Assembly (NCBI RefSeq): GCF_003991205.1
Contig: NZ_RXOZ01000011.1
Location: forward strand, 338,661 to 402,660
Reading direction: 5' to 3'
DNA length: 64,000 nt
Source: Georgenia sp. SYP-B2076
GTDB lineage: Bacteria > Actinomycetota > Actinomycetes > Actinomycetales > Actinomycetaceae
Shown here: in pieces, positions 63,190-64,000 of the stretch
Layout of the letters: every line of letters starts with the position of its first letter
Position numbering within the stretch: the first letter of the stretch is position 1
Position numbers and translations under genes: made by a program
Notes under the pieces: model-generated
Seen by the model: only the letters and a program-made list of their open reading frames with translations
The model's database searches: none
Told to the model about the DNA's origin: nothing

Positions 63190-64000
63190 GTGTCGTCCAC
63201 CGCTGCCCTCAAGTCTGACCGCACCACCCGGACCTCCTCGACGTCCGCTGCCGCGCCGGACGCTGCCGAGGTCGTCACGGAGGAGACCACGGCTTCCGCC
63301 GCCGCCCCCGAAAAGGCGCCCGCCAAGAAGGCCGCCGCGAAGGCGCCCGCCAAGAAGGCCGCCGCGAAGACCACCTCGCGGGCGAAGAAGCCGGCGCTGA
63401 AGGCGGTGCCCGACGCCGCGCCGGACGCCGCCGACGAGGAGCCCACCACGTCGGGCAGCTTCGTCGTCAACGACGCGGACGACGACGACGCGCCCGTCCA
63501 GCAGGTCGTCACCGCGGGTGCGACCGCGGACCCGGTCAAGGACTACCTCAAGCAGATCGGCAAGGTCGCGCTGCTGAACGCGGAGCAGGAGGTCGAGCTC
63601 GCCAAGCGCATCGAGGTCGGCCTGTTCGTGGAGGAGCGGCTCGCCAAGGACGAGAACATCCCCCCGAAGCTGCGCCGCGAGCTCCAGTGGCTGGCGAACG
63701 ACGGGCACCTGGCCAAGAACCACCTCCTCGAGGCCAACCTGCGCCTGGTCGTCTCCCTCGCCAAGCGCTACACCGGGCGCGGCATGCTGTTCCTGGACCT
63801 GATCCAGGAGGGCAACCTCGGCCTGATCCGCGCGGTGGAGAAGTTCGACTACACCAAGGGCTTCAAGTTCTCCACGTACGCGACCTGGTGGATCCGCCAG
63901 GCCATCACCCGCGCCATGGCGGACCAGGCCCGGACCATCCGCATCCCGGTGCACATGGTCGAGGTCATCAACAAGCTCTCCCGCGTGCAGCGCCAGATGC
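63190..64000 (+). CDS. sigA: principal RNA polymerase sigma factor (5' part, continues past the window)
   Basis: First 270 residues of the vegetative sigma-70. The N-terminal 110 residues are low-complexity: Ala/Lys repeats (APAKKAAAK twice) and an acidic DDADDDDA stretch. Region 1.2 is [29 protein letters not shown]. Regions 2.1-2.4 read [40 protein letters not shown] and [20 protein letters not shown], the rpoD box. GTG 63190 with AAAGG six bases upstream. The 3' end lies beyond the window. Confidence 0.95.
   Translation, partial: MSSTAALKSDRTTRTSSTSAAAPDAAEVVTEETTASAAAPEKAPAKKAAAKAPAKKAAAKTTSRAKKPALKAVPDAAPDAADEEPTTSGSFVVNDADDDDAPVQQVVTAGATADPVKDYLKQIGKVALLNAEQEVELAKRIEVGLFVEERLAKDENIPPKLRRELQWLANDGHLAKNHLLEANLRLVVSLAKRYTGRGMLFLDLIQEGNLGLIRAVEKFDYTKGFKFSTYATWWIRQAITRAMADQARTIRIPVHMVEVINKLSRVQRQM
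63313..63366 (+). repeat. 27-bp exact tandem duplication inside sigA
   Basis: Copies at 63313-63339 and 63340-63366 are identical and encode a repeated nine-residue KAPAKKAAA block in the disordered N terminus of the sigma factor. Confidence 0.9.

Overview
The window is very GC-rich, with GTG starts common and many genes lacking a Shine-Dalgarno. It comes from the chromosome of a high-GC actinobacterium, most likely order Micrococcales (Cellulomonadaceae/Bogoriellaceae-like). The order placement is an inference. Gene content and order follow the conserved actinobacterial block known from Mycobacterium tuberculosis around Rv2173-Rv2220 (idsA, Rv2175c, pknL, aroG, acyltransferase, fadD15, Rv2191, trpD, ctaE-qcrCAB, ctaC, erpA, glycerate kinase, DUF3043, dlaT, lipB, lipA, Rv2219, RDD protein, glnA1). 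The gcv operon and sigA follow at the right end. I see no prophage, IS element, CRISPR array, rRNA or tRNA.

Layout, left to right. 1-2.6 kb: end of an amino-acid ABC transporter operon and glnA, with a four-part GlnR-type box. 2.8-7.2 kb: RDD protein, DUF4191 protein, an inserted MFS exporter, then lipA and lipB. 7.3-11.8 kb: a MarR regulator divergent from an MMPL exporter, followed by a membrane pseudokinase. 12-15.2 kb: lpdA-sucB (E3 and a two-lipoyl E2), the consumers of the lipoate pathway. 15.3-21.6 kb: small conserved proteins, pepA, pyrD, an aldo/keto reductase, DUF3043 and a YdjM-like protein. 22-25.5 kb: the efeUOB iron uptake operon behind a DtxR/IdeR-like box. 25.5-29.8 kb: M20 dipeptidase, a degenerate glycerate kinase homologue, erpA and a two-domain FKBP lipoprotein.

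30.2-38.7 kb: the aerobic respiratory supercomplex, ctaC-ctaD-ctaF on the plus strand and ctaE-qcrC-qcrA-qcrB on the minus strand, with sodA between them. 39-45.8 kb: stand-alone receiver protein, trpD, a lone Lrp/AsnC ligand-binding protein, an exonuclease/UvrC-like fusion, an acyl-CoA ligase and a ROK glucokinase. 46-50.9 kb: membrane protein, acyltransferase, a phosphofructokinase with pyrophosphate-type motifs, class II DAHP synthase and a small molybdopterin oxidoreductase. 51-57.9 kb: PASTA Ser/Thr kinase, LysM/transglycosylase, Rv2175c-like DNA-binding protein, polyprenyl synthetase, DUF4192 and a universal stress protein. 58-62.8 kb: glycine riboswitch and gcvT-gcvH-gcvP. 63.2 kb to the end: the 5' part of the principal sigma factor gene.

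Functionally this is core metabolism: nitrogen assimilation, lipoylation feeding the 2-oxoacid dehydrogenase and glycine cleavage complexes, respiration, iron uptake, aromatic amino-acid and pyrimidine synthesis, and envelope homeostasis. No clearly new multi-gene system is visible. The best leads are regulatory (GlnR, DtxR and MtrA-like sites, the glycine riboswitch, a repeated leaderless-promoter signature), two probable pseudoenzymes, and several short tandem repeats placed exactly between genes.
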